Assembly (NCBI GenBank): GCA_940746715.1
Contig: CALNWN010000006.1
Span: 1-64,000 of the forward strand
Length of the DNA stretch: 64,000 nt
Reading direction: 5' to 3'
Source: an uncultured Paraburkholderia sp.
GTDB lineage: Bacteria; Pseudomonadota; Gammaproteobacteria; Burkholderiales; Burkholderiaceae
Shown: positions 33,658 through 43,557 of the stretch, one piece after another
Numbering within the stretch: position 1 is the stretch's first letter
How the letters are laid out: each line of letters opens with the position of its first letter
Position numbers and translations under genes: made by a program
The notes under the pieces: model-generated
What the model was told of the DNA's origin: nothing
The model's database searches: none
Seen by the model: the letters and a program-made list of their open reading frames with translations, nothing else

Positions 33658-34650
33658 GTCGTTGTCTCTCTGAATAATCGAAATGCGAAGCTCGTAAGCA
33701 CAGGCGTGCGCCCGCCTCCTGTTGCTTAGGATGCCTATTTACCGTGTTTAAAACGTCTGTCAGTGGCGAGTTGGCTTTAGCGCTGGGGTTCCCGAAGTCG
33801 CTTATGACCTTGATGAACGACGAGCCGTGAATGCGAGCGAAGAACGCTTCGTGCACACCCAGTTCGCGTGCATAAAGGAAATGCAGACCTCAATCGAAGA
33901 GCCGGCTTTCCGACGAGCTGACCGCTGAGACGATGAATAACCTGCCGCGTTATGAAGGCCCGAACGGACACGGCATAGCGGCTGCGATTGGGCGGAGAAG
34001 CGCCAACTGCCGGCCTTGATATTGTTTTTTTACCGAGCATGCGCCCGAACTCTTTCCGCCTCGGATACTCATGGTTGCCTGCCCCTGATGTCGCATCATT
34101 TCGTTTCGCCGGCACTTAATGGCTTCATGTCTTTGCCCTGCGCAAGCGCTGTTTTAATCAAATGAATGAGCACTATGTGAGACGAGGTTCGACCTGCTCG
34201 GGTTAGACGCGGTGCCTCTCACCAGGTGTTGCGTAAGAAAGGGAAAGATGCGTGCTCCCGGCAACTTTCTCATAACACTTTTTATTTGTCCACGGAAAGC
34301 CCGCGACTATTTCGGGGTATTGCAAGATTTAACAATTAAAGAAGCGGTCGGAATTGGGGCTCATTCACGAAACTGTCTCGGCGTTATGCATGGCGTTGGG
34401 GAATTGGCAGGGAAGCCTTGCGGTGAGTGGCGAGAGTGCGATGCGCGAGTACGGAATTGCTAATGCGCCCACGGTCGCCTTACAAAGTGCCCATTCGCTC
34501 CGTACGCACTTTTTAATGCATTTCCCGCTAAATGGCAGAGACGGACTAATACTTTTTGTCGCTGTTTTGCGCAACGTTCAAGCAGTAGTTTTTACAGCAC
34601 GCTTCGCCCGGATAGGCGGCACGTTAAATTGACGGAAATGGCAATGATGC
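33658..34650. other. About 1 kb non-coding, AT-richer region between two adhesin genes
   Basis: No convincing gene was found on either strand. From about 34140 to 34660 the base composition is visibly richer in A and T than the rest of the window, with runs such as ACACTTTTTATTTG. It likely contains the promoter and leader of the large adhesin. A low-complexity leader, silenced regulatory region or remnant of lost genes are all possible. Confidence 0.5.
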
Positions 34651-34697
34651 GAAAAAGAGTACACCGCGATGTCCGCGTAATGCGAGACATCGCGGTG
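34651..34697 (-). terminator. Rho-independent terminator of the smaller adhesin gene
   Basis: CACCGCGATGTC (34662-34673) and GACATCGCGGTG (34686-34697) form a perfect 12-bp stem with a 12-base loop. On the minus strand the stem is followed by TACTCTTTTTC. It lies about 30 bases past the stop of the adhesin at 34729. Confidence 0.85.
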
Positions 34698-34728
34698 GCT
34701 TCATGCCATGCTCGAAGCTGACTTTGAC

Positions 34729-36597
34729 TTACCAGCGATAGCCCACGCCGGCGCCAGCGCCTACGGAGCCGTGGCCGGACACACCCGTCGTCACCGAGCC
34801 TTTGACCATCCATTTGGCGGTCGCGATAGATAGCCCGACGGCCATCGCGCTCTGTTCGCCGTAGGTTCCGGCACCCATCGCGACGACCTTCTCGCCGGGC
34901 AACACGGCTTGCGGCAGATTGGCCATTGCAATTGCGCTCGCCGAGCCGGCGTTCGCGTCGCGGCGATACTTCTGCATGTCGTCGCGAACGCTGTTCACTG
35001 CGCTATTCAATTGACGCACGTTCACAGCGTCGGTCGGAGCCGTACCGTCTGCCACGTTGGTGATCTGACGCTCAGCACCCGGCGCACCGACCGAAACCGT
35101 GTTGTCCCGGTCTGCAACTGAATTTGCACCTAGGGCAACCGAATTGTTCGCGGTGACCTGAGAATTCGCGCCCACTGCCGTTCCGTTCGCGCTGGTGACA
35201 CTGGAACCATCGCCGATTGCGGTTCCATTCGTTGCCGTGACTTTGGAACCCGTGCCAATGGCCGTTGCGCGCGCGGCCGTGGCAGTCGAGTTCGTGCCGA
35301 TCGCCGTTCCATCGTTGCCCGAAACATTCGAACCCGTGCCGATGGCAGTGCCGTTCTGCACGGAGACGACCGAGTTCGTGCCCACTGCAGTGCCGGTGGG
35401 ATCAGCCGTCGTGCCGGTCGAGCCGGTTGTCGAAAGCGTGTTGACGGTGGTTGTGAGCGACGTGAGGTTATTGGAGAGTGCCGCAACCTGCGAGGCCACC
35501 GAGAAAAGCTGCGAGCCGTTCACGGCATCGGTGCTGGTCGCGCTGATCTGACCGGCGGCGACGTTTGTGAGTTGACGCGTTTGCGTCGAATTACCGATAC
35601 TCACAACGCCGACAGGGGCAGCGCCCGCGAAACCGCCAAACGTCACGCCGTTCAGCGTGACGCTGCTCACGCTCGTTGCGGCTTGCGTTGTGGAACCTGC
35701 GCCGAGTGCGACCGAATTCGTAATGGATGCCTGCGCGCCCGTGCCGAGTGCGACAGAATTAACAGCCGACGCACTGGAAAGTCCTCCGATGGCAACTCCA
35801 CCCGTTCCCAATGCCTTTGCTCCGGCGCCTCCGGCAAATGAGCCGTCTCCTACCGCTCCAGCGCCGTTACCAATTGCGACAGCTTCTCCGTTGGTTGCAG
35901 ACGCAACGGCGCCAATGGCGATTGGCGACGCCGGTGTTGTGGAAGTTGCGAAGGCATTGGCGGCAATTGCAATTGCCGCGGAACCTGCAGAGCCGCCGTT
36001 GGCCACAGCACGGAGACCTGCAGCAAATGCGCCGGTACCCGTGGCGGATGTCTGATTACCGATCGCGGTGGTGCTGAATCCGGTAGCGGACGCCTGAGCG
36101 CCGATCGCAGTTCCTCCTACTGTTGCGCTTGCTCCGCCGCCATAGGCTACCGCGTTATTCCCAACTGCCGAAGAGTTCGCCCCCACAGCTGTTGCATTGA
36201 TGCCGCTCGCCGTGACCGTATCGCCAAGCGCGGTTGCCGCTCCACCGTTCGCAGTCACATTAATGCCGACCGCCGTATTCTGGCTCGTGTTGTTGGCGTC
36301 GCCGGCCACAGCGGGATTTGTCCCGCCCGTGGTAGCAGACGGTGCCATCGCACCGCCAATTGTCGCAGTCGTTCCACCGACCTCGCCACCGACCGCAAGG
36401 TTATCCGCGTGTGCATATCCCGCCGACAGCATCAGCGCTGCGAGGACTGCCAGCGCAACCTTCGACTTCGCCGGAGCGCTGGCCTGTCGACGTTCCATTT
36501 GCACCGTGCCGCCTTGCACTCCGCAGTGCATGTCTGCCGCCGTTTCCAGCGCGCCAAACCCTCGATTCGAAACCACCCTGTGTCGGCTCATGTTCAT
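34729..36597 (-). CDS. Trimeric autotransporter adhesin, intact
   Basis: About 622 residues. The long N-terminal region (MNMSRHRVVSNRGFG) is followed by a signal peptide-like stretch, SKVALAVLAALMLSAGYAHA, so cleavage near AHA is likely. The head has many YadA-type 14-residue repeats (TATAIGTGS / AVGANS style), a neck [15 protein letters not shown], a second neck DAVNVRQLNSAV, and a C-terminal YadA anchor ending GAGAGVGYRW. Trimers of such proteins bind host or other surfaces. Its start may also be the in-frame ATG at 36591. No lesion is seen over almost 1.9 kb, in contrast to the adjacent larger adhesin. Confidence 0.9.
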   Translation of the reverse strand: MNMSRHRVVSNRGFGALETAADMHCGVQGGTVQMERRQASAPAKSKVALAVLAALMLSAGYAHADNLAVGGEVGGTTATIGGAMAPSATTGGTNPAVAGDANNTSQNTAVGINVTANGGAATALGDTVTASGINATAVGANSSAVGNNAVAYGGGASATVGGTAIGAQASATGFSTTAIGNQTSATGTGAFAAGLRAVANGGSAGSAAIAIAANAFATSTTPASPIAIGAVASATNGEAVAIGNGAGAVGDGSFAGGAGAKALGTGGVAIGGLSSASAVNSVALGTGAQASITNSVALGAGSTTQAATSVSSVTLNGVTFGGFAGAAPVGVVSIGNSTQTRQLTNVAAGQISATSTDAVNGSQLFSVASQVAALSNNLTSLTTTVNTLSTTGSTGTTADPTGTAVGTNSVVSVQNGTAIGTGSNVSGNDGTAIGTNSTATAARATAIGTGSKVTATNGTAIGDGSSVTSANGTAVGANSQVTANNSVALGANSVADRDNTVSVGAPGAERQITNVADGTAPTDAVNVRQLNSAVNSVRDDMQKYRRDANAGSASAIAMANLPQAVLPGEKVVAMGAGTYGEQSAMAVGLSIATAKWMVKGSVTTGVSGHGSVGAGAGVGYRW

Positions 36598-37098
36598 TGC
36601 GTTTTCCGTTCTGACTTCTCTAGTGGACAAAAGGATTTCCTTTCGCTCTCTCCGTGGCGGCGTCTACGGCAACCTCGTGTGCCAGCGCCTCCGATGGCCC
36701 GCGTCCGCTGCCTGAATCGCCGCAGATCAGAGCCATTCCTTACCTGCGACATCCCATGTAAGTGCTGGAAATGCCGTGTAAGAGTCAGCGGAATTATGGG
36801 TAGCGCAATCCGCCTACTCGTTTGCCCGAGCGGCAAATTGCTTTGCTGGAGAGAAAATTCTTTCTTCATCCGCCATGAACCTGGTCGTCTAACGCCATCC
36901 CTCGCGAGTTCTCATGCGAAGCGAATCGGCGTCGTTCGCAACGAACATCGCAAGGCCGCGAGATTCAGCCCGAAATATGTATCTGTTATTCTTCGCGCCG
37001 CTGTTGGGTCTCTGAGCCGATATCAGCCGACGCTCAACCCACTATGTGGTCGTCAATCAACCCCGAGAATGTCACCCGCAAGGTGTGTCCCTTTAACG
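36598..37098. other. Intergenic region between adhesin and response-regulator gene
   Basis: About 500 bases with no recognised gene. It contains the divergent promoters of the adhesin (minus) and the regulator (plus). Possible leftover coding sequence could not be assigned. Confidence 0.4.
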
Positions 37099-37907
37099 AT
37101 GCCGCCTCTGAATACCGCCCTCGCAGGTGCCCATCTTCCTGTTGTGGACGATCAGCCGGACCAGCTTCGATTGTTAATTGACGTTTTACGAAATGCAGGA
37201 TGCCGGATCAGCGTTGGATTCGACGGGTCGCAGGCCTATCAACGCGCGCTCGCCATTTCGCCCGATCTGATCCTGATGGACGTGCGCATGCCGCGCATGG
37301 ATGGCTTCGCGGCTTGCCGGCTTCTGGCCGCAGACCCTCGCACGTCCGCGATTCCCGTCATTTTCCTCACGGTGGCCGGTGATCTCGACGAGCGTCTGAA
37401 CGGACTGGAGATCGGCGCAGTCGACTATGTGTTAAAGCCATTCGACGCTGCCGAGGTGCTCGCGCGGATTCGCGTGCACCTTATGCGTGCAGGCGGCAAG
37501 CGGGAAGTTCAGGACGACGGGTTCGCCGTCGACACCACCGGCAACGGCGTACTCGTTGCGCCGCCATTCAGCATCTGTCGCAGAGACTGAACGATCCGCC
37601 GACGGTCGAGCATCTCGCGCGTTTGCTGGGAACGAATGAAAAGCGCCTGTCGCGCGCCTTTCGCGAGAACCTCGGCCAAACGGTGTTCGAGTACCTTCGG
37701 GAAGAACGCCTGCGGGTTGTGCAAACGCTGTTGAGCACGACGCCTTTGAGTATTGCGAGCATCGCGGAAGAGATGGGCTTTTCCAGCGCCGCGAATTTCG
37801 CCACGGCATTTCGCGAGCGATTCGACGTGACGCCGTCGACGTATCGCGAGGAACATCGCATTCAAGGCGCCGCGGACTCGAACCAGCCAGCCACCGATGC
37901 AGACTGA
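37099..37907 (+). pseudogene. Response regulator with AraC-type DNA-binding domain, one frameshift
   Basis: The receiver domain is complete: PVVDDQPDQ acidic pair, phospho-acceptor Asp in LILMDVRMPRMDG, Thr in IFLTVAG and Lys in VLKPFD. A frame change near 37550 separates it from an AraC-type helix-turn-helix domain in another frame (HLARLLGTNEKRLSRAFREN; IASIAEEMGFSSAANFATAF). As read, the product stops at 37590 without a DNA-binding domain. The stop of the native frame (37907) overlaps the start of the kinase gene, so both formed one two-component operon. LPVVDD, where LLVVDD or VLVVDD is usual, may be a second change. Confidence 0.87.
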
Positions 37908-40220
37908 CTTCATCATGCCGGCAGCTATGTGGCAGCGCGTCCTTTTCATGTGCTTGATGTGGTGGAGCACGCATGCTTTCGGCGCCGGCCTCAGCCCGAC
38001 GAGCGGCGACGAACAACACGCGCTCGCGTTGGGCCGAATACAGGCGTTCGAAGATGTCAGCGGCAAGATGACATTGCAGGACATTGCCGCCCTCTCCGAA
38101 GACAACCCGCGCAGCTTCGTTACTGTGGGCGACAAACGCATAAAACCGGGCTTCACTCGCTCCGTATGGTGGCTGCGCGGACGCGAGCAACCGCGGCTCG
38201 ATAGCCGTGCCGCTCGTTCTCGCGCTTCTCGGCACGCGCCTCGAACACGTGGACTTTTACGTGAAGCGCAGCGGTAATTGGACACCGTCGAATTCAAGTC
38301 CGGCCGATCCAGCCTCCTCGCAAGTTTTATCGCGCTATCCGCAAATGGAGTTCACGCTTGCGCCGGGTGAACGGTTGCCTGTTCTCATCCGCGTAACGAG
38401 CGACACCGCGCTCAGTCTTGAACCGACGCTTTATTCGGCAGCGGCGTTCGACGCGCTGGAAAAACGCGCCGCGCTGTGGGATGGCGGATTGATCGGCGGG
38501 ACTTTGGCATTGGCGTGGTGCGCGTTGCTGATCGCCTACTTTTCACGCAGCGGCTCGTTTCTCGTGCTGGCGGCCATGTGCTTCATGACCGCGATGTTCG
38601 ACGCGGCAGATCGCGGGTACACGAAAATCTACTTCTGGCCGCACGCAACCGACTGGAACTCCAGAAGCGTGACGGTGTTCGGATGCACGGCAGTGCTTCT
38701 GTTCATCGTGTTCATCCTGCGCATGGCAACCAACGAAAAAGCGAGTCTGCCGGCGCACTACATCCTGTTGAGCTTTGCGTTGCTCGAGTGCATTGCGGCC
38801 GCGGGGTCAGCATTCGGCAATCTGTTCGTCTTCGTGCAACTCGGCATGTACGGCAACGCCGCTTTCGGCATCGTCCAGATCGGTGTGGCTGCAACGCTCG
38901 CACGGCGCTCGACGCCGACTACGCGGATCATGCTGCTGGCAGTCATCTTCGCGCTATTCAATTTTGCGTTGCGCATGCTCGAAACACTCGGCTCATTGCC
39001 GCCGGGTCTCACCTGGTTGAAGTCCGATATTCATCCGAACCCGGTCGTCTCGGTGATTGGGCTCGCCACCCACCTGATCGTGCTGGCGGCATGGATCAAC
39101 CACGTCGGCAAACAGCGTCTCGCGGCCAGAGCCGAACTTGCCGATTGGCAGAAAACCGAGCACGACCGGCTACGCGAGCAAGTCGAGCGGCGGACATTGG
39201 AACTCAATGAAGCGCTGCTTTACGCGGAAGAGAGAAAACCAGCAAAAAATAGAAACGCTTGGCTATGTCAGTCACGATCTTCGCGCGCCGCTCGCCACTA
39301 TTTCCAGCTATGCACGGCTGCTGCTCAATGCGAGCGGATTCGAAGCAAAGTACTTTGATCCACGCCATTGAGCGCAGTGTGAATTACCAACTCGGTCTGA
39401 TCGATGAGCTGATCGGCTATGCAAAGGCCGAACTGCAACCGCTGGATATCGCACCGACCGAAACCGACCTGCCGGCGCTGCTGGATGACATCGCCGAGTA
39501 CGCGGTGGCGCTCTGCGCGCAATTGAACAACAGTTCCACTATCAGGCATTGACCTCGTTGCCCCGCCGGTTGACGATCGACGGCCGCCGCCTGCAACAGG
39601 TACTACTGAATCTTTTATCCAATGCCTCGAAGTTCACGCGCGACGGCACGGTCATGATGACAGTCAGAGCGCGCCGACGTGGCCGGCACTGGCACATGGG
39701 CTTCGAAGTCGCGGATACCGGCATCGGCATCGAGCTCGAAGAACAGTCGAAACTGTTCACCGCCTTTCGCCAGATACAGAGCGTGAACGGCAGCACAGGG
39801 CTTGGCCTTTTCATCGCGCAGTGCATTGTCAACACCATGGGCGGCGAGTTGCGCGTGGCGAGCGCGCCGCGTGCGGGAACGTCATTCTCGTTTGAACTCG
39901 TCGTTGCCATTGCCGACGATTGGGAGGCTTCCCCGCTGAACGTCGTACCGTATTCATCGAGCGGGGCTGCATCGCCGCGGCTTCACATCAGACGGCCGCT
40001 TGTCGACGCCGTTCCTCCTGACAGCGATCGTCGGCAATTGGCCGTGCTCGCAAGAGACGGGCGCCTTACTGACATCGAACAATGGATCGAGAACATGCTC
40101 GCGCTTCACCCGTCATGCGCGGCGTTCCTCACCGAAGTCCGCCATTGCGTGGAAGCGCTGGACTTCGCAGGCGTCGAAGCGCCCGCCCTCACACCGCACG
40201 AAACCACCAACGTCTCATGA
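37897..40220 (+). pseudogene. 7TMR-DISM sensor histidine kinase, about four frameshifts
   Basis: The signal peptide and extracellular 7TMR-DISM domain are readable (DIAALSEDNPRSFVTVGDKR, LVLALLGTRLEHVDFYV). Seven membrane helices follow (GGTLALAWCALLIAYF to HLIVLAAWI), then a coiled linker. The HisKA box is YVSHDLRAPLATISS and the ATPase domain has NLLSNASKF, VADTGIGIE and STGLGLFI. Frames change near 38190, 39240, 39350 and 39540. A kinase of this type senses an unknown periplasmic ligand and would phosphorylate the adjacent response regulator. Start is ATG 37897 or 37915. With both partners broken the circuit is lost. Confidence 0.87.
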
Positions 40221-40230
40221 AAGCGAGCAC

Positions 40231-40739
40231 ATGGCCTTATTGCGTTTAAACAATGAACACCCGCGCCCGCAGAACAATGGGCAACTGATGACAGGCGGAA
40301 TGTTCCGGGCAAGGCGTGCGGGCCGGCGTAACATCATGACCGCGATGAAGGGCATTGTGCTCGCCGCGGCCGCCGGCCATGCGCACGCACAGGTGACCCA
40401 ATCGGCACGAGACGCGACCGCGCAAGTCGACGCGGTCCGCGTCAGATGGCGTCGCTGTGGACCGACTGGACATGGCACACGGGCGCGTTAGCGGGCTTCG
40501 GCATCGGCGCGGGCATCCGCTATCAGAGCGCGCTGGCGGGTGCGCCCGACAACTCGCTGAGAATCGCGAGCTACACGGTGTACGACGCCGCGCTGCACTA
40601 CGACACCCGCAACTGGCGTCTCGCACTGAACGCGGCAAACCTGTTCGACCTTCGCTATGTGAGCGGCTGCCAATCGTACGCTGTCTGCGTGTTCGGCAAC
40701 GAGCGCACTGTGCTGGCCAGCGCCAGATACAACTGGTGA
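40231..40739 (+). pseudogene. TonB-dependent receptor remnant with most of the gene deleted
   Basis: The 5' part encodes a signal-peptide-like region (GIVLAAAAGHAHAQ) and the start of the mature protein (DATAQVDAVRV). It joins near 40443 to the last 95 or so residues of a siderophore-type receptor: the final barrel strands WTDWTWHTGALAGFGIGAGI, then NSLRIASYTVYDAALHY, and the ending ERTVLASARYNW with terminal aromatic. Several hundred codons, including plug and most of the barrel, are missing, and the two parts are in different frames. No iron uptake through this protein is possible. Confidence 0.8.
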
Positions 40740-40814
40740 TGAAGCAATGCGAGCTGCCGGCAGGCCCGGCACTCCCTTGGCGGATGTGCTGCAACACCTG
40801 ACGCTGCGGCCGCG

Positions 40815-42683
40815 TCACATCCGCGCCACGCTGGCGGTGCTCTCCTCGACACTCGCCGTTCGCGCCGCGCCTTGTGTGCCACCGCGGATCGCACGCGCCG
40901 CGGGTTCCGGGCGATGAAAGAAGTACCCCTGGAACTTGGTCACGCCGAGCCGGCGCAGAAACTGCAACGTCGCGTGATTTTCGATGCCCTCGGCCACGAG
41001 GTCGATCGCCATGTCGGCGAAGATGGAGACTGCCGCCTTCACCAGCGCCTGGCTGATCGGACCGGAGACGATGTCGGACGTCACCGAGCGGTCGATCTTG
41101 ATTCCGTCCACCGCGATCCGCTTGAGCACATCGAACGAGTTGTAGCCGGTGCCGAAATCGTCGAGATAAATTCGCATACCGTATGATCGAACCATGGCAA
41201 CGAAGGCCAGTTCCTCTTCCGTCCAGTTGATTTCCTCGAGTTCGGTAATCTCGATCCACAGCATCGCCGCCACGTCGAGATTGTCGGACAGCCGCTCGAT
41301 CAGCCAGTTGCGAAACAGCGGATCCGCAATCGACCGCGCGCCGAGATTGACCGACAGATACGGGCACGGCGTGCCCCGATGCTTGACGCGCAGGCCATAC
41401 AGCAATGGCAGCGCCTGATTGAAGATCATCTGGTCGATCCTCGTCACCAGATCGAAACGTTTGGCGGCCGACAAAAACATATGAGGACCGACGGGCTCCC
41501 CGGACGAATCCACGAACCGCGCCAATGCTTCATAACCGAATATCTCGCCGTCCGCCGACACGATCTTCTGCAAAAACAGCTTGAAATAGCCGTTCTCGAG
41601 GCCCTCCTGAATGCGGTACGACCATCCGGTCGTCAGGCGGGCATCGACAATGGATGCCGCGTCGGGCCGATAAACGCAGACGCGATCGCGTCCCTCGCGT
41701 TTCGCGGCGCGGCAGGCGGCGTCGGCCCATGCAAGACACGCCGCGGCGCTCGCGGTTCCTGCAAGCACACTCGCAAGGCCGAGACTCACTCCGGGCACGA
41801 AGAGCCGCCCGTCGTGGACAAACCGATAGGCGTTCAACGCAGTGACGATGCGGTTGGCGACGGCCAGCGCCTGCTCTTCGTCGACGCCGTGCAACAGCAG
41901 CACGAACTCGTCGCCGCCGAGCCGGCTCACCGTATCCGTCGATCGGGCATGCTGGCGCAGCAGATGGGCAACTTCGGCGAGCAGCCGGTCGCCCGCGTCA
42001 TGGCCGCATGCGTCGTTGACAACCTTGAACCGATCGAGATCGACATATAGCAGGCAAAGCGTCTCGTCGTGCCGACCCGCGCCGTCGACGGCCTGTTCGA
42101 GCCGCCGCATGAAGCCACGTCGATTGAGCAGTCCCGTAAGTTCATCCTGCATGGCTTCGAGTTGCTGCTTCACGCCCGCTGCCACTTCGAGGCCCTGTTC
42201 GATGAACGTTCGCACGACGGTCGGCGAAGTGGGCGCACGCACGATCTGCGCGGCTTTCAGCTCGCGGGTGAGAAAGAGATCGTAAGCACTGCCTTTGCCT
42301 ACCGCGACGCGGTTGTGCGGGTGATCGACGTCTTCGTTGGTGCGGACCGGCGAGTCGTCGCGCACCATGTAAAAGCCTTCGATCAGCACATACGGCGCGG
42401 TGAAAGCAATGGTCTCGCCGCGCAATGGATCGACGGCAAAGAAGCCGAAGTCGGCGCGCTCCTCGCTCACTGCCTGCACCGATTTGCCTGCCGTGTCGAA
42501 AACCACGAGCTCCAGTTCCACGCCGAGCTGCTTGGCCAACGCGCGCGCGAGATCGACGGAGACGCCGAAGGGCTCGCCTGTCTGCGGGTCTTTGTTCGCG
42601 AGGATCGGATTGCCGAGATTGATCAACGCACGCAGCTTGTCCGTGGGCGCCAACGCGGAGACGACAGTTGGATCGATGTTCAT
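40815..42683 (-). CDS. In-frame chimera: amino-acid-binding-type domain fused to GGDEF-EAL
   Basis: Residues 1 to about 175 are a SBP_bac_3 binding domain lacking a signal peptide (LGNPILANKDPQTGEPFGVS, VAVGKGSAYDLFLTREL). It breaks off at GVKQQLEA, about 80 residues short of a normal domain. The next residue starts a GGDEF domain (DELTGLLNRRGF; RLGGDEFVLLLHG), then an EAL domain with FGYEALARF, SVNLGARSI, EITELEE, LDDFGTGYNS and IKIDRS, so both c-di-GMP synthesis and hydrolysis motifs are present. I infer a deletion near 42155 that kept the frame and removed the enzyme's own N-terminal sensor. The product may still be expressed and active in c-di-GMP turnover. Confidence 0.82.
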   Translation of the reverse strand: MNIDPTVVSALAPTDKLRALINLGNPILANKDPQTGEPFGVSVDLARALAKQLGVELELVVFDTAGKSVQAVSEERADFGFFAVDPLRGETIAFTAPYVLIEGFYMVRDDSPVRTNEDVDHPHNRVAVGKGSAYDLFLTRELKAAQIVRAPTSPTVVRTFIEQGLEVAAGVKQQLEAMQDELTGLLNRRGFMRRLEQAVDGAGRHDETLCLLYVDLDRFKVVNDACGHDAGDRLLAEVAHLLRQHARSTDTVSRLGGDEFVLLLHGVDEEQALAVANRIVTALNAYRFVHDGRLFVPGVSLGLASVLAGTASAAACLAWADAACRAAKREGRDRVCVYRPDAASIVDARLTTGWSYRIQEGLENGYFKLFLQKIVSADGEIFGYEALARFVDSSGEPVGPHMFLSAAKRFDLVTRIDQMIFNQALPLLYGLRVKHRGTPCPYLSVNLGARSIADPLFRNWLIERLSDNLDVAAMLWIEITELEEINWTEEELAFVAMVRSYGMRIYLDDFGTGYNSFDVLKRIAVDGIKIDRSVTSDIVSGPISQALVKAAVSIFADMAIDLVAEGIENHATLQFLRRLGVTKFQGYFFHRPEPAARAIRGGTQGAARTASVEESTASVARM

Positions 42684-42855
42684 GATGTGCTTGTTGCGGC
42701 CGCGCGTGGTGGGCGCCGTCTCAGGTTGAGTGACCGGCTCAGGGTTCGGGAATCGTGCTGATGTGCGCCAGCGCAGTCAGCGCCGGGCGGCTTTTTCTGT
42801 CCGAATGAGCCGGCCGGCGACCATGCTGCCACCTGACTGCCTCAAAACAATTCGA

Positions 42856-42931
42856 TGGTAGGCCGTGGCGGATTCGAACCGCCGACCAACGGATTAAAAG
42901 TCCGCTGCTCTACCAGCTGAGCTAACGACCC
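42856..42931 (-). tRNA. tRNA-Lys (anticodon TTT), CCA encoded
   Basis: The minus strand reads GGGTCGTTAGCTCAGCTGGT and onward, with D-loop, anticodon stem-loop GGACTTTTAATCC (anticodon TTT) and T-loop GGTTCGAATCC, ending CCTACCA. The acceptor stem pairs GGGTCGT with ACGGCCT, leaving G1 opposite U72 and U4 opposite G69. A G1-C72 pair is normal; C-to-T at position 72 may be a recent change. Confidence 0.97.
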
Positions 42932-42993
42932 GCCTCTGCGCGCCCGTCACCGCGAGCGTCTATCGGATCATGACGAAGCCGGTGCTGCCGCTG

Positions 42994-43557
42994 CTAGCCG
43001 ATCTCGATGGTCCGGCTAGCGGGTCGCGGCGGCTCCCGCTTCGGTACAGTTAAAGTTAGCACGCCTTTGTCGAATTTGGCCAGTGCCCGCTCGGGGTCCG
43101 CCTCCTCGGGCATCGGGATCGTGCGCACGAACGTTCCGTATGCGCGTTCGAGCCGGTAACAGCCGTCCTCCTCGCTGTGCACGTCCTGCTTTTTCTCGCC
43201 GCGCAATACGAGCGCGCCGTCTTCCACACTGACGATCAGATCCTCGCGCGCCATACCCGGCAACTCCACCGTCACGCGCAGCACCTTGCCTTCATCGACC
43301 ACGTCGATACGCGGCTGGAAGCGCGACGAACTAAAATCGCCGAACCATCGTTCGAGCGCGCCGCGGCCCGCAAACGGATCGTGAAAGAACTCCTCCACCG
43401 CGCGCCGCGGATCGCGTGGAAAAAGCCGCGAAATGTCAGGCCACGCGGCACGCCACTGCTCGCTCGCCGAGTTCTCGCGCGCACTGTCCGCCTCGGGCTT
43501 GCGGCCTGAGCCGCGGAGAAACTTGAAAGGGTTCCACTTTCTCGGATCGGTGTTCAT
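42994..43557 (-). CDS. Small heat-shock protein (Hsp20/alpha-crystallin)
   Basis: A 187-residue cytoplasmic holdase. The N-terminal arm (MNTDPRKWNPFKFL) is followed by an alpha-crystallin domain with PRIDVVDEGKVLRVTVELPG, then EDLIVSVEDGALVLRGEK, the conserved GVLTLTVPK, and a C-terminal tail with an I-x-I-like motif (RTIEIG). The ATG at 43557 has a strong AGGAGG site in GAAGGAGGATGCG. The gene is intact and transcribed away from the 87-residue gene. A sigma-32-like promoter lies about 260 bases upstream. Confidence 0.92.
   Translation of the reverse strand: MNTDPRKWNPFKFLRGSGRKPEADSARENSASEQWRAAWPDISRLFPRDPRRAVEEFFHDPFAGRGALERWFGDFSSSRFQPRIDVVDEGKVLRVTVELPGMAREDLIVSVEDGALVLRGEKKQDVHSEEDGCYRLERAYGTFVRTIPMPEEADPERALAKFDKGVLTLTVPKREPPRPASRTIEIG

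Noticed and set aside
34212..34632. Two overlapping plus-strand frames of 83 and 92 codons in the AT-rich gap
   Set aside because: No ribosome site or recognisable motif, and they overlap each other; kept as non-coding.
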